A stretch of 34,484 nucleotides of DNA, from assembly GCA_024277475.1 (NCBI GenBank), contig JAJRVC010000709.1, forward strand, positions 1 through 34,484. Reading direction: 5' to 3'. Under the pieces are notes generated by a model. The model was not told the DNA's origin, made no database searches, and saw nothing but the letters and a program-made list of their open reading frames with translations. Positions 8,313 through 16,229 of the stretch are shown here, one piece after another. How positions within the stretch are numbered: the first letter of the stretch is position 1; every line of letters starts with the position of its first letter. The position numbers and the translations under genes are program-made. The stretch comes from Deltaproteobacteria bacterium (lineage in GTDB: Bacteria > Desulfobacterota > Desulfobacteria > Desulfobacterales > JAFDCJ01).

Positions 8313-9965
8313 TTACGATTCATCCAGCAATTCTATAATTTGCGATAATTCATGTGGGTAAAATTTTCCTGCCTTGCGGGGCAGGATAATCCCCTGATGA
8401 CGCAACCAATTGACCCGGGTGGCTACAGCCGCACCGAACATCAGATTCATTGCCACGGTGACGGTTTTGCGATTTTCGCGTTTTTCAAGAAATGTGCCTT
8501 TTACCCACTGGTTAAAGGCGCCCATTGAGGGGCCGCACCAAATTTGATAGTCGATTTTTCTTGACGGGTCACCGGTGCTTGCCCAGGTCGAAGAGCGCCC
8601 AAGATAGGAACGAAAGACGAGGGCCATCTTGTGTTTGGGTTTAATTTCGGCAATTTCTATTTGTTTCGGGTCCCGTTGTACAAAAAAATTTCTTGTTTGT
8701 TCCCATTCTTCCTGAAAACTGCATTTAAAAATATCCTTTTGAAGAATTTCACGCTGGCTGGCAGGTATCTCCGCATAACTGTCATAGCGGGAATACAACT
8801 CGTAGAGTTTGGCCGCCCGTAAAGCGAACATGGTTCCGCGTTTTAGCACCTGAACCTTAACTCCGAGTTCGAACATATCGGCTGAAGGCGCCATGGTTAC
8901 GTCTGCTTGTTCGGCTTCGGCCAGCATGCGGCCGACCGTGTCCGACGTTCCGGCTTCCAGGCATGCCTGGTTTATCGATCCTGTGAGCACAAAGCCGGCA
9001 CCCATGGCAAAAGCGGCCGCGGTTGAATCCGGTGTGGCAATACCGCCGGCCAGTCCGATACGTACCGGATTTACATAGCCATATTTAACCGTGATTTCAT
9101 CACGCAGTGCCAGCATGGTCGGTAAAAGCGTCAAAGCCGGCCGCTTATCCGTATGACCGCCGGAATCTGCCTCGGCGGTCAAGTCATCCGCCATCGGAAT
9201 TTTAGCGGCTAACGCAGACTGCTCAGATGTTATTAGATTTTTATCAACCAGTAATTTTAAAAATTTTTCCGGTGGCGGTGAAAGAAATTTTCGGGCGACC
9301 TCGATCCGTGACACTTTCGCAACGACCTTGCCGGGACAAATGATGTTTCCCTTGTTGTCACGATGGAGACCGTTGACGCGGTAATAAACCAGAGGAAGTG
9401 TAAGATCCAGATAGGCCGAAGCGCTGATTAATTTGATCCCGCGTCTAATGTACAGATCCACCGTGGCAGCTTCAAGCTCCGGATCCGCCGGGCTGTGAAT
9501 CAGATTGATACCGAAAGGAAGGGAACCCATGCGACCCTGCAGCAAGTTGATGGCGGCTTCGATCTCATCCGGCAAAAGCCCGGCAGCGCCAAAAAAACCG
9601 ATCATTCCATTACGTCCGGTTTCCTCAACCATTTCAACAGATGTGATTCCATTGGCCATGGCCCCAACCACATAAGCATAGCGCAGGTTATGGGTTTTTT
9701 TGAATTGCGAATCGCCTAAATTCTTCGGATGCAGGGCCGGTACATAACCTAATAGTGGCAGCACATCCGATCCGGATGGTTTTTTGTTTCCAATGGTTAT
9801 GGTGCCTTCCCGGGATACCGCTATTGTACCGTCACAATTGATCAGAAAAAGGGGATGGGTGACCCGATTAATTCCGTCCAATAGCGCTTGGTCGCCTGTT
9901 GTAAGCTGCTTCTGTGCGGGCTGCCACCAGCCCAATGGATTAGCATTCATTTCTGATAAGGCCAC
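8313..9965 (-). CDS. pfaD: PfaD-family trans-acting enoyl reductase
   Basis: A 550-residue member of the PfaD family: FMN-dependent TIM-barrel proteins related to nitronate monooxygenase that supply enoyl-ACP reduction to PfaA/PfaC-type synthases and some trans-acting polyketide systems. Typical text is present: an N-terminal WWQPAQ, then GMIGFFGAAGLLPDEIEAAI, GLAGGIATPDSTAAAFAMGA, and the late segment TSDTVGRMLAEAEQADVTMAPSADMFELGVKVQVLKRG (about residues 340-375; quoted here only as a landmark by its first part TSDTVGRML). The length is normal for PfaD. A GTG at 9965 follows GGAAAAGGAATC closely; an ATG five codons later (9950) is an equally possible start. It has its own promoter candidate and is separated from pfaA by the regulator gene, so the two synthase genes are probably separate transcripts. 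Confidence 0.93.
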   Translation of the reverse strand: MALSEMNANPLGWWQPAQKQLTTGDQALLDGINRVTHPLFLINCDGTIAVSREGTITIGNKKPSGSDVLPLLGYVPALHPKNLGDSQFKKTHNLRYAYVVGAMANGITSVEMVEETGRNGMIGFFGAAGLLPDEIEAAINLLQGRMGSLPFGINLIHSPADPELEAATVDLYIRRGIKLISASAYLDLTLPLVYYRVNGLHRDNKGNIICPGKVVAKVSRIEVARKFLSPPPEKFLKLLVDKNLITSEQSALAAKIPMADDLTAEADSGGHTDKRPALTLLPTMLALRDEITVKYGYVNPVRIGLAGGIATPDSTAAAFAMGAGFVLTGSINQACLEAGTSDTVGRMLAEAEQADVTMAPSADMFELGVKVQVLKRGTMFALRAAKLYELYSRYDSYAEIPASQREILQKDIFKCSFQEEWEQTRNFFVQRDPKQIEIAEIKPKHKMALVFRSYLGRSSTWASTGDPSRKIDYQIWCGPSMGAFNQWVKGTFLEKRENRKTVTVAMNLMFGAAVATRVNWLRHQGIILPRKAGKFYPHELSQIIELLDES

Positions 9966-10035
9966 GATTCCTTTTCCTTTTTGTGCCTTTGTGTCTTAGT
10001 GACTGAGCTTTTACGATGCATCTAAAAAAACTGTC

Positions 10036-10064
10036 TGTTTAAATGAAAAATTACTGGGTGTCAA
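10036..10064 (-). promoter_or_regulatory. candidate promoter of pfaD
   Basis: On the minus strand a perfect TTGACA (10064-10059) is followed after 17 bases by TAAACA (10041-10036). The leader to the pfaD start would be about 65 bases and contains repeat-like text (TTTTTGTGCCTTTGTG on the plus strand at 9977-9992). The -10 is only a partial match. Confidence 0.4.
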
Positions 10065-10177
10065 TGTTTATTCAATCAAAATTTATACAATTTATTGGAA
10101 TCACGATGCTTTTTGCAGCCATTTTCTTGATCGGCAACAGGGAACGTGAGTGAAGCGAACTTAGTCCTTGTTCCGGG

Positions 10178-11065
10178 TCATCCTCTCGGATGAAAGCGTT
10201 TGTGCAAATCTTTAAGATGCTTGCGGGTGACGTGAGTGTAAATCTGGGTGGTTGAGATGTCGACGTGGCCGAGCATTACCTGCACGGCTCTCAAGTCTGC
10301 GCCTCTTTCCAACAGGTGAGTGGCAAATGAATGCCTCAAACTGTGGGGAGTGATTTTTTTTTTCAGATGCGCCAAGTCTCCATAGCGCCGCAGCAGTTTC
10401 CAAAAACCCTGACGGGTCATCGGTTTGGCCGCCCGGGCAACGAAGATGTAAGAACTGACCCGATTTTTCAAGAGGGCTTTTCTCGAATGTTCCAGGTAAA
10501 ACTCGATTTTTTCTTTGGCATGCAATCCGATGGGAACCACCCGTTCTTTTGAGCCTTTACCAAGTACTCTCACAAAACCAGCTTCTAAATTTACATTCTG
10601 CAGTTTCAGATTAACAAGTTCGGATACTCTCAATCCGGCAGCATATAAAAGTTCAAGCATGGCGGCGTCTCTTGCTCCGACTGGTTTAATAGTGTCCGGG
10701 GTGCCCAGCAACTCCGAGATTTCATCGACCGACAGGACATCCGGCAGCTTAAGACCCGTTTTCGGAAGATCAACTAAGTGGGACGGATCATGTTTGAGCA
10801 CTTTTTCCTGGGCCGCAAAGCGGTAAAAGCCTCTTATCGATACCAGGTGCCTGGCCCTGGATCGAGCACCTAGGCCGGTATTGCGCAGTGCAATCATATG
10901 TTTTAGGATCAAAGCAGTATCGGTTTCAGAAATACTCCGGGCGCCGCTATCCTGTACGAATTCCTGATATCGGATCAGATCTCGACTGTAGGATTCCAAA
11001 GTGATTTTGGAAAGCCCCTTTTCAACCAGCAGATAATTCAGGTATTGATCAATCAAAATATTCAT
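10178..11065 (-). CDS. xerD: XerC/XerD-type tyrosine recombinase
   Basis: A site-specific recombinase of about 295 residues, the usual Xer length. Counted from the ATG at 11065: an N-terminal SAM-like core-binding domain (about 1-95: YLNYLLVEKGLSKITLESY) and a catalytic domain with Arg146 (AAGLRVSEL), the beta-hairpin Lys region (GKGSKER), His241-x-x-Arg244 (HSLRH), His267 (LGHVDI) and the nucleophile Tyr276 (IYTHV). All catalytic residues are present. Chromosomal Xer proteins resolve replicon dimers at dif sites; with no partner or dif seen here I cannot separate XerC from XerD, but text such as LLERGADLRAVQVMLGH favours XerD. The frame is open 20 codons further upstream and an ATG at 11074 is also possible; neither has a clear ribosome site. 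It lies inside the segment bounded by inverted 112-bp repeats. Confidence 0.88.
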   Translation of the reverse strand: MNILIDQYLNYLLVEKGLSKITLESYSRDLIRYQEFVQDSGARSISETDTALILKHMIALRNTGLGARSRARHLVSIRGFYRFAAQEKVLKHDPSHLVDLPKTGLKLPDVLSVDEISELLGTPDTIKPVGARDAAMLELLYAAGLRVSELVNLKLQNVNLEAGFVRVLGKGSKERVVPIGLHAKEKIEFYLEHSRKALLKNRVSSYIFVARAAKPMTRQGFWKLLRRYGDLAHLKKKITPHSLRHSFATHLLERGADLRAVQVMLGHVDISTTQIYTHVTRKHLKDLHKRFHPRG

Positions 11066-11188
11066 TGGGAGCATTTGGGATGGTATCATACAGGAAAACC
11101 CTATGTGGTTGTTCCGGTTACTCACAAAACGATAGTTAAAACCTGTTCAAGTGTCAAGCAATGATAATCAGAGCATGCTACTTTCTCT

Positions 11189-11218
11189 TTGACATCTATA
11201 GCCGTATTTTTATACTAT
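11189..11218 (+). promoter_or_regulatory. promoter-like site upstream of the HAD gene
   Basis: A perfect -35, TTGACA (11189-11194), is followed after 18 bases by TACTAT (11213-11218). It would give a leader of about 275 bases that runs through the repeat copy before the HAD gene at 11501. It could instead drive a short untranslated RNA. Confidence 0.4.
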
Positions 11219-11358
11219 ACAGGTCAGGCAATTCGGGGTCATCGTTCCAGGTTGAAAAAAGTCCGGTGGCTCGTATCAAGGGGACCCTGTCTTCATCTTG
11301 TTATAAATCCGTTTCACTCAATATGGGATGAAGGGCATTCTATGTTCTGATTAACATT

Positions 11359-11470
11359 GATGTGGCCGCAAAAAGGCACAAAAACCACAAAAATAAAATT
11401 TCACACTTAATAATTTCAATAGGTTGTGTGATCAAAATTCGAGAATTTTGACTTTTTACGAGATTGTCAA
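11359..11470 (-). repeat. 112-bp dispersed repeat, copy 2
   Basis: This is the reverse-complement partner of 8152-8263, about 87% identical over 112 ungapped bases. In this copy the central palindrome has a different sequence, AAAATTC-TC-GAATTTT, although the flanks are conserved. The element ends about 30 bases before the HAD start codon, so it would be transcribed within that gene's leader. Confidence 0.85.
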
Positions 11471-11500
11471 CATTGGGAGCAGTATTCCGAAGAGTGAAAA

Positions 11501-12151
11501 ATGAATTTTAAAGCGGTCATATTTGATTTAGATGGTACTTTGTTAAATACCCTTGAAGATATTGCTGAAGCAACCAATATTGTTCTACGTGATTTGGGCT
11601 ACCGGGAACATGATCTGCAAGCTTATAAGTATTTTGTGGGAAATGGCATTGAATCTCTTATCAAACGGGCCCTCCCGGAATCAGAGCGCAATAAAAAAAA
11701 TCTTCACCACTGTGTCGAACTTATGATGTCCGAATATGCCCGGCGCTGGACCCATAAATCCCGTCCTTACCCGGGTATTTCAGAACTGCTTGAAAGTTTC
11801 ATAAGCTCCGGGTACCAGCTCAATATTCTTTCCAATAAGGCCGATGAAGCCACCCAGCAAATTGTTGCAGAGCTTTTACCTCGCCGCCGTTTTAACACCA
11901 TCCTGGGGGCCACGGGCGTAATTCCCAAAAAGCCGGATCCCACTGCGGCGCTTAAAATTGCCGAACAATGCGGAACTGCTCCCCGGGAAACACTTTTTTT
12001 AGGAGACACATCCATTGACATGCAGACCGCTTGCGCCAGCGGGATGTACGGTATCGGTGTGCTCTGGGGGTTCAGACCGGCGGAGGAATTAATCGCCGGT
12101 GGTGCCCGGATGCTGATAAACAAACCGCAGGATCTGCTGCCGTGGATTTAA
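11501..12151 (+). CDS. gph: HAD-family phosphatase, phosphoglycolate phosphatase-like
   Basis: A 216-residue haloacid-dehalogenase hydrolase. Motif I is DLDGT at residues 9-13 (nucleophile Asp9, acid Asp11), motif II is Ser111 in ILSNKAD, motif III is Lys143/144 in KKPDP, and motif IV is GDTSIDM (Asp169, Asp173). The small alpha-helical cap follows motif I directly (C1 type, about 18-85), as in Gph and PGMB-like enzymes. KPDP and GDTxxDM are typical of phosphoglycolate phosphatase, which removes 2-phosphoglycolate formed during DNA repair or oxygenase activity. Other HAD substrates cannot be excluded by sequence. The ribosome site (AGAGTG) is modest. The gene converges on the zinc-ribbon protein gene with 11 bases between stops. 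Confidence 0.82.
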   Translation: MNFKAVIFDLDGTLLNTLEDIAEATNIVLRDLGYREHDLQAYKYFVGNGIESLIKRALPESERNKKNLHHCVELMMSEYARRWTHKSRPYPGISELLESFISSGYQLNILSNKADEATQQIVAELLPRRRFNTILGATGVIPKKPDPTAALKIAEQCGTAPRETLFLGDTSIDMQTACASGMYGIGVLWGFRPAEELIAGGARMLINKPQDLLPWI

Positions 12152-12162
12152 ACCTGATCTGC

Positions 12163-13389
12163 TTAAAGATTTGTCGATAGCGCCAATATGTTTTTATTTA
12201 TCGTCAATTGAAAATCCGGTTGAATAAACTCATGGTGGCCCTCATTAAAGGGCATGAATACGAGGGTAAAGCCTTTCGCATCGATCCGGATATCATCGAA
12301 CCGCTCCATAAGCGTTCTACGCGGTTTCATGAAGTCGGCCAACGTAATTTTCAGACTTTCAACGGCTTCTTTGATGGGTAAGGTGGTGGGATAGATTGCG
12401 GCGTCAGGAATTTCGGAGATTAGTTTTTCGTGGGGCTGGCAAAGCGTAGTATGGGTTGCCAGGTGCTGAAACACCTTCGGACGAATTTTAAATGCCGGAA
12501 TCCAGAATCGAAAAGGAATGTCGTTCCAGCCGTTTTGAACTACCCTGGGAAGATTGGCGACCGCGATCAAATCGGCATAGGAATCAAGCTTGATGCCTGA
12601 AATATCGGCTTTTATGCGCCAGAAGGGCAGATAGATCGTAGTATCGCCTTTGCCTGGAAATTGTGCAAATTTTAATTGTTTCAGCTTTTTGCCGACCGGG
12701 TACCAGGTTGAATTGCAGTTTTTACAACCCAGCACCAATGAGTTACGTTCGCCCTCCAGACTCCATCCGCAGTTAGGACACAAAGTGGAAACAAAACGGA
12801 TTTGCCATTGGGGAGAATCTACGCTGAAATCATCGATATTGAAATCTTCCGGCAGCTTCGCTGACACCGGTTTATCGAGGATGGCATCATATAATTTATC
12901 TGTTAGGTAAAACGGTGAATAGATCAGACTGAGGGTTTCTCCGATGTTGGATTGGTGTAAAATCGGCTTGGGCAGCGATTTGCCGAATCTTTCCTGGAAT
13001 GTGCTTAGAAACTTATCAAAAGATTGGCTGGGTTTGAGAAATCTACCATCCGTGTCAGCGGTTGCAAACCGAAGCTTCATGGCCTGACTGCGTACACCGA
13101 CGGAAACGGGGAAAATGGGTGCGTCAATGGCCTGGTGGCTGATGTCTACAAACCGGTTCTGTATGCCGGCTGGCCCACAGAAAAAGAGCATTCCCTTGAA
13201 TCGCCAGTAGGGAAAATAGACAATATTCTTGTTTCCATCAGGGGGATGCGGCAGCAGGTAGCGAAAAAAATCATTTGTCATCAAATACGAATTGACCCGG
13301 CAGTATTGACAGGTAAACAGGCGGTCTGTTTCCTTTAAAATAGCAGGTGCCCCGCACTGGGGGCACTGATATTCGATGAGAAAATTTAT
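12163..13389 (-). CDS. double zinc-ribbon/beta-repeat protein, probable ATA start
   Basis: An unfamiliar protein of about 408 residues built from two similar halves. Half one: ribbon CPQC/CQYC (residues 9-12 and 27-30), then YFPYWRFK at about 58. Half two: ribbon CPNC/CKNC (204-207 and 222-225), then YLPFWRIK at about 253. The ribbon-to-YxPxWR spacing is 28 residues in both. Canonical starts exist only at 13284 (TTG) and 13281 (ATG), which would remove the first ribbon and lack a ribosome site. The frame stays open upstream to a TAA near 13445; there a perfect AAGGAG is followed after six bases by ATA at 13389, which I take as the start or a mutated ATG. It follows the SPFH gene on the same strand, so the two probably act together, perhaps at a membrane. 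The function is unknown. Confidence 0.7.
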   Translation of the reverse strand: MNFLIEYQCPQCGAPAILKETDRLFTCQYCRVNSYLMTNDFFRYLLPHPPDGNKNIVYFPYWRFKGMLFFCGPAGIQNRFVDISHQAIDAPIFPVSVGVRSQAMKLRFATADTDGRFLKPSQSFDKFLSTFQERFGKSLPKPILHQSNIGETLSLIYSPFYLTDKLYDAILDKPVSAKLPEDFNIDDFSVDSPQWQIRFVSTLCPNCGWSLEGERNSLVLGCKNCNSTWYPVGKKLKQLKFAQFPGKGDTTIYLPFWRIKADISGIKLDSYADLIAVANLPRVVQNGWNDIPFRFWIPAFKIRPKVFQHLATHTTLCQPHEKLISEIPDAAIYPTTLPIKEAVESLKITLADFMKPRRTLMERFDDIRIDAKGFTLVFMPFNEGHHEFIQPDFQLTINKNILALSTNL

Positions 13390-13555
13390 AACAGGCTCCT
13401 TCAGGCCTCGTAATTCATTGCTGAAAAATGGCTTTAACTTCTTTAATTAACGCGATTGCACGAAAAATGGACAATCGGGATCTTGGTCGATTCCTGGGCG
13501 ATGTTTTTGTTCAAATGATAGATTCCAATTGTAAGCGAAATGACTATGTTTTTCC

Positions 13556-14686
13556 TCATAGCTTTTCGCCGCATTCGTTACAATAGATGGAATCGGAAAT
13601 GTTTTCATTGCCGCAATTAGGGCAAGATTTGGGTTGAGTCTTTTCTTCCACCGCATTGCCGCACCGGGAACAAAACTTGGCGCTTGGTGTGAGATTTTTG
13701 CCGCAGGCGGCACATTGACTAAACACGAGTTGCTGATGGCCGCACTGTGGACAGAATTTAGCATCGACTGGGATTGACTGGTGACAATCAGGGCAGGAAA
13801 TTGTCTGCTGATCCTCCTTCTGCTTGGACTGCGGCAGCGCACCGGCAAAATACTGAGCGAACATCGCCGGCATCATGAGTCCCATACCGGTGCCCATTCC
13901 CGTGCCGGCTCCTCCCTCAGCTTCAGATGCCTTTTCCATGGCCATGGCACTTTTCATTTGCATGAGTTTGTTCATATCATCGAAGACGCCCATGCGGCTT
14001 CTGTCGTCAATAGCCTGCTGAACCTCGGGAGGCGGTGTGATGGCGTTGATGTAAAGATGGGTCAGATTAATACCGAAATGGCTGAAATCTTCGTGTAAAC
14101 GCCTGGCGAGGCCCTCTGAAAGCTCATCGTATTTGGAAGGCAGGTTTAAAATCGAATCTATGGTTTCTCCCATAAAATCGTTAAATCTGGATACGATAAC
14201 CCTGTTCAAATATTCTTCAATTTCCGCCGTTGAATACATCCCCTGGGTTCCCACCAGACGGTTAATAAACAATACCGGCTGCACCACTTGAAGATTAAAA
14301 ACGCCAAATGCCCTCAGACGGACAAGACCCAGCTCGGAATCCTTAAATGCTACCGGATCCCGGGTCCCCCATTTCAGATTGGTGAAAACCTTCAAGTTGA
14401 CGAAGTATACCTCTGCTCGGAGTGGACTTTTCATAGCCCAGGGTATGCTGGCAATCTTTGTCAGCAACGGGATGTTTGCTGTTTTTAGCGTATGGCGACC
14501 GGGACCAAATGCCCCGACTGCTTTGCCTTTATAATAAAAGATGCCTGCCTGGCTTTCCCGAATGGTTAACTGGGCGCCGTATTTAATCTCGCCCGACCCT
14601 TGTTCCGGGAGACGATGGACCAGTTCCTGACCGGTTTCGTCAAACCATTCTATATTTTCCAAAAAAAGAAAGTTATTGGTGCCCAT
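13556..14686 (-). CDS. SPFH (band 7)-like protein with three C-terminal zinc ribbons
   Basis: The 376-residue protein has an SPFH/prohibitin-like body (about 20-235: GIFYYKGKAVGAFGPGRHTL, the RDPVAFKD strand, and the helical segment RVIVSRFNDFMGETIDSIL), a Met/Gly-rich hinge (about 240-285) and three ribbons: Cys298/301/312/315, Cys325/328/339/342 and Cys355/358/369/372. Related bacterial proteins are often labelled 'virion core protein' or YdjI-like. SPFH proteins form oligomeric membrane-bound scaffolds. No transmembrane helix is evident, so attachment would be peripheral or through partners. GGGAG lies about ten bases before the ATG. The ribbon-repeat gene follows after about 165 bases, apparently as its operon partner. 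Confidence 0.8.
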   Translation of the reverse strand: MGTNNFLFLENIEWFDETGQELVHRLPEQGSGEIKYGAQLTIRESQAGIFYYKGKAVGAFGPGRHTLKTANIPLLTKIASIPWAMKSPLRAEVYFVNLKVFTNLKWGTRDPVAFKDSELGLVRLRAFGVFNLQVVQPVLFINRLVGTQGMYSTAEIEEYLNRVIVSRFNDFMGETIDSILNLPSKYDELSEGLARRLHEDFSHFGINLTHLYINAITPPPEVQQAIDDRSRMGVFDDMNKLMQMKSAMAMEKASEAEGGAGTGMGTGMGLMMPAMFAQYFAGALPQSKQKEDQQTISCPDCHQSIPVDAKFCPQCGHQQLVFSQCAACGKNLTPSAKFCSRCGNAVEEKTQPKSCPNCGNENISDSIYCNECGEKL

Positions 14687-15237
14687 ATCAGATTTCTCCC
14701 TCTATCCCAGTCCTCGTAATTTATTATGAAAAATGACGCGATCTATACACTGTATATCGGCCCGGTTTTGCACAACTTAAGCCCCTGAGCCGGACAGCCT
14801 TAACCGGTTTCCCTGTAACGGAGATCCCGCCCGCGGGGTCGTAGCATAGCGTAAATCCCGCTTTATCGGGGAATTGAATATTGACGATTGGATATTGAAG
14901 ATTTTAGGTTATAACTATCTGAAGTTGTTCATGTTTCAAGCTAATAGCTGCGTTGGATTTTCTCGCCCATTGGATGCTACAGTCTTGCCGCCCCTATAGT
15001 TGCGAAATTCCCCAGGATGCGGCTGATAGGGCTCTTCAACCGGGAACCCTGAACGTTGAACCCCCTGATCCAGGTTCTTTTTATTTGACAGAAACCTTTC
15101 TATAGACGATAATACCTGATTAGCTATAAAGCTGTCCCTTAGCCAGAAGCTGTATATTTAGGTAATAGCAACTCCCTGTGCTATATCGACGTAAAATGGG
15201 GAGCTGTTATACCCAATCCCAGCGACAGGAGGCATGG
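14687..15237. other. 551-base intergenic region with dispersed repeat text and a promoter
   Basis: No gene is supported in this divergent gap. It holds 'GAATATTGACGATTGGATATTGAAG' type text near 14875-14900 (written here in two parts: GAATATTGACG, ATTGGATATTGAAG), GC-rich stretches around 14815-14870, and a GAACCCTGAACGTTGAACCCC stretch (GAACCCTGAACG then TTGAACCCC) near 15042-15066. All resemble low-complexity intergenic text elsewhere in the window. The PilZ promoter is at 15085-15113. Confidence 0.5.
15085..15113 (+). promoter_or_regulatory. near-consensus sigma-70 promoter of the PilZ gene
   Basis: A perfect TTGACA (15085-15090), a 17-base spacer and GATAAT (15108-15113, five of six matches). 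Transcription would start near 15120, giving a leader of almost 120 bases. This is the best promoter match in the window. Confidence 0.65.
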
Positions 15238-15558
15238 ATGACGCATTATGACGAAAAAAGGGAGTATAAACGATACGATCTCAAAGCCCAGATTATATAT
15301 GCCTATCAGGATTCCGACCAGTTTGCAAACGCCCAAATGTACAACTATTGTAAGGGTGGTATGTGTTTTGAAGCCTGCAATGCGATTGAGCCGGGATCCG
15401 ATATATATATTATGATGGAAAATTTTTCACCGGATGCTATTGATGCTGAATTCTATGACGGCTATCTGGCAGAAGTACGGTGGTGTCGGAAAATACCCCT
15501 TGATGGCAGCGAGGAATTTATAGTCGGGGTGAAATACTATAAAACCATCATCAAGTAG
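15238..15558 (+). CDS. PilZ-domain protein
   Basis: A 106-residue single-domain protein from the ATG at 15238, preceded by AGGAGG with a five-base spacer. That site is far better than the upstream GTG at 15178. PilZ domains bind cyclic di-GMP through RxxxR and a D/NxSxxG motif. Here the first is REYKR (Arg8, Arg12), and the second is NYCKGG (Asn36, Cys38, Gly41), with Cys in place of the usual Ser. The C-terminal strand FIVGVKYY is also typical. A stand-alone PilZ protein usually relays c-di-GMP to motility, polysaccharide or regulatory targets. The Cys substitution leaves nucleotide binding uncertain. No downstream partner gene is evident. Confidence 0.8.
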   Translation: MTHYDEKREYKRYDLKAQIIYAYQDSDQFANAQMYNYCKGGMCFEACNAIEPGSDIYIMMENFSPDAIDAEFYDGYLAEVRWCRKIPLDGSEEFIVGVKYYKTIIK

Positions 15559-15744
15559 ATCCTCAAAACGGCCACTCAATTTGTCCTGGTTTAGCGATGA
15601 CTTTTTGAAAAAACTCCTTTTTTATACCTTAAGGCTTCCAAGTATCTATATTTTGATTACGCTGGGAATCCTGTTTGATTTTATCCTGCATTTACCTTTT
15701 CTGGTCATCTGTTCGGTTGAAAATTTATTTCGCAAGCGAACTCG

Positions 15745-15948
15745 TTAATCATCGATCAGCAAGAGGATGAGTGGCAGACTCAAGGCTGCAAGAATGATTA
15801 AGCCCGGCACGGACACATAGGGTCTGTACCACGGTTCTTTATTTGTTTTAGCCTTTCTGGATTCGGACAGAAACCAGTTTCCAATGATGATTGCGGCAAC
15901 CAGAACAGCAGTATATTTGATGAGGTTGAGCAGGCTTAATCCATTCAT
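15745..15948 (-). CDS. small two-helix membrane protein, unknown function
   Basis: A 67-residue protein with two clear hydrophobic helices, about residues 9-26 (YTAVLVAAIIIGNWFL) and 47-64 (VPGLIILAALSLPLILLL), joined by a charged loop (SESRKAKTNKEPWYRPY) and ending in Asp-Asp. By the positive-inside tendency the loop would be cytoplasmic and both ends outside. No strong ribosome site is seen before the ATG at 15948. I do not recognise a family. The membrane pattern and tidy ends argue that the frame is genuinely coding, but a short frame like this remains uncertain. Confidence 0.5.
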   Translation of the reverse strand: MNGLSLLNLIKYTAVLVAAIIIGNWFLSESRKAKTNKEPWYRPYVSVPGLIILAALSLPLILLLIDD

Positions 15949-16152
15949 GGGCGTAACAGTCTAACCTGGATAAACCGGAATTGAATAATGTTTTGGGAAA
16001 TATACATTGAAATTTTTAGATTTTATTGTATAGTAGAATCGTCTCTACAGAGAATATTAAGGCTGAAATACGATAAAACGGTCAATTAGCGGAATCTGAT
16101 TCAGGTCAAAATCTCTAATTTCGACTCGGAGTCAGATCGTCAGGTTTAGTTC

Positions 16153-16229
<77 letters not shown>

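Larger units (their letters stand above)
11126..11500. other. 375-base intergenic region: repeat copy and promoter-like site
   Basis: This gap between the divergent xer and HAD genes holds a promoter-like site at 11189-11218 and repeat copy 2 at 11359-11470. The remainder (11225-11358) shows no open frame or structure that I can support. Confidence 0.6.

Noticed and set aside
10178..11065. Integrase of a genomic island
   Set aside because: Length and motifs fit a housekeeping Xer recombinase, the tRNA is 5 kb away, and no att duplication or cargo was found.
13447..13848. Minus-strand frame of 133 codons over the end of the SPFH gene
   Set aside because: Overlaps the three zinc ribbons in another frame; the zinc-ribbon frame is clearly the real one.
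15581..15748. Plus-strand 55-codon hydrophobic frame starting TTG after the PilZ gene
   Set aside because: It reads like a small membrane protein (LLFYTLRLPSIYILITLGILF) but has only a TTG start, no ribosome site, and overlaps the better-formed minus-strand two-helix gene by four bases. Not excluded completely.
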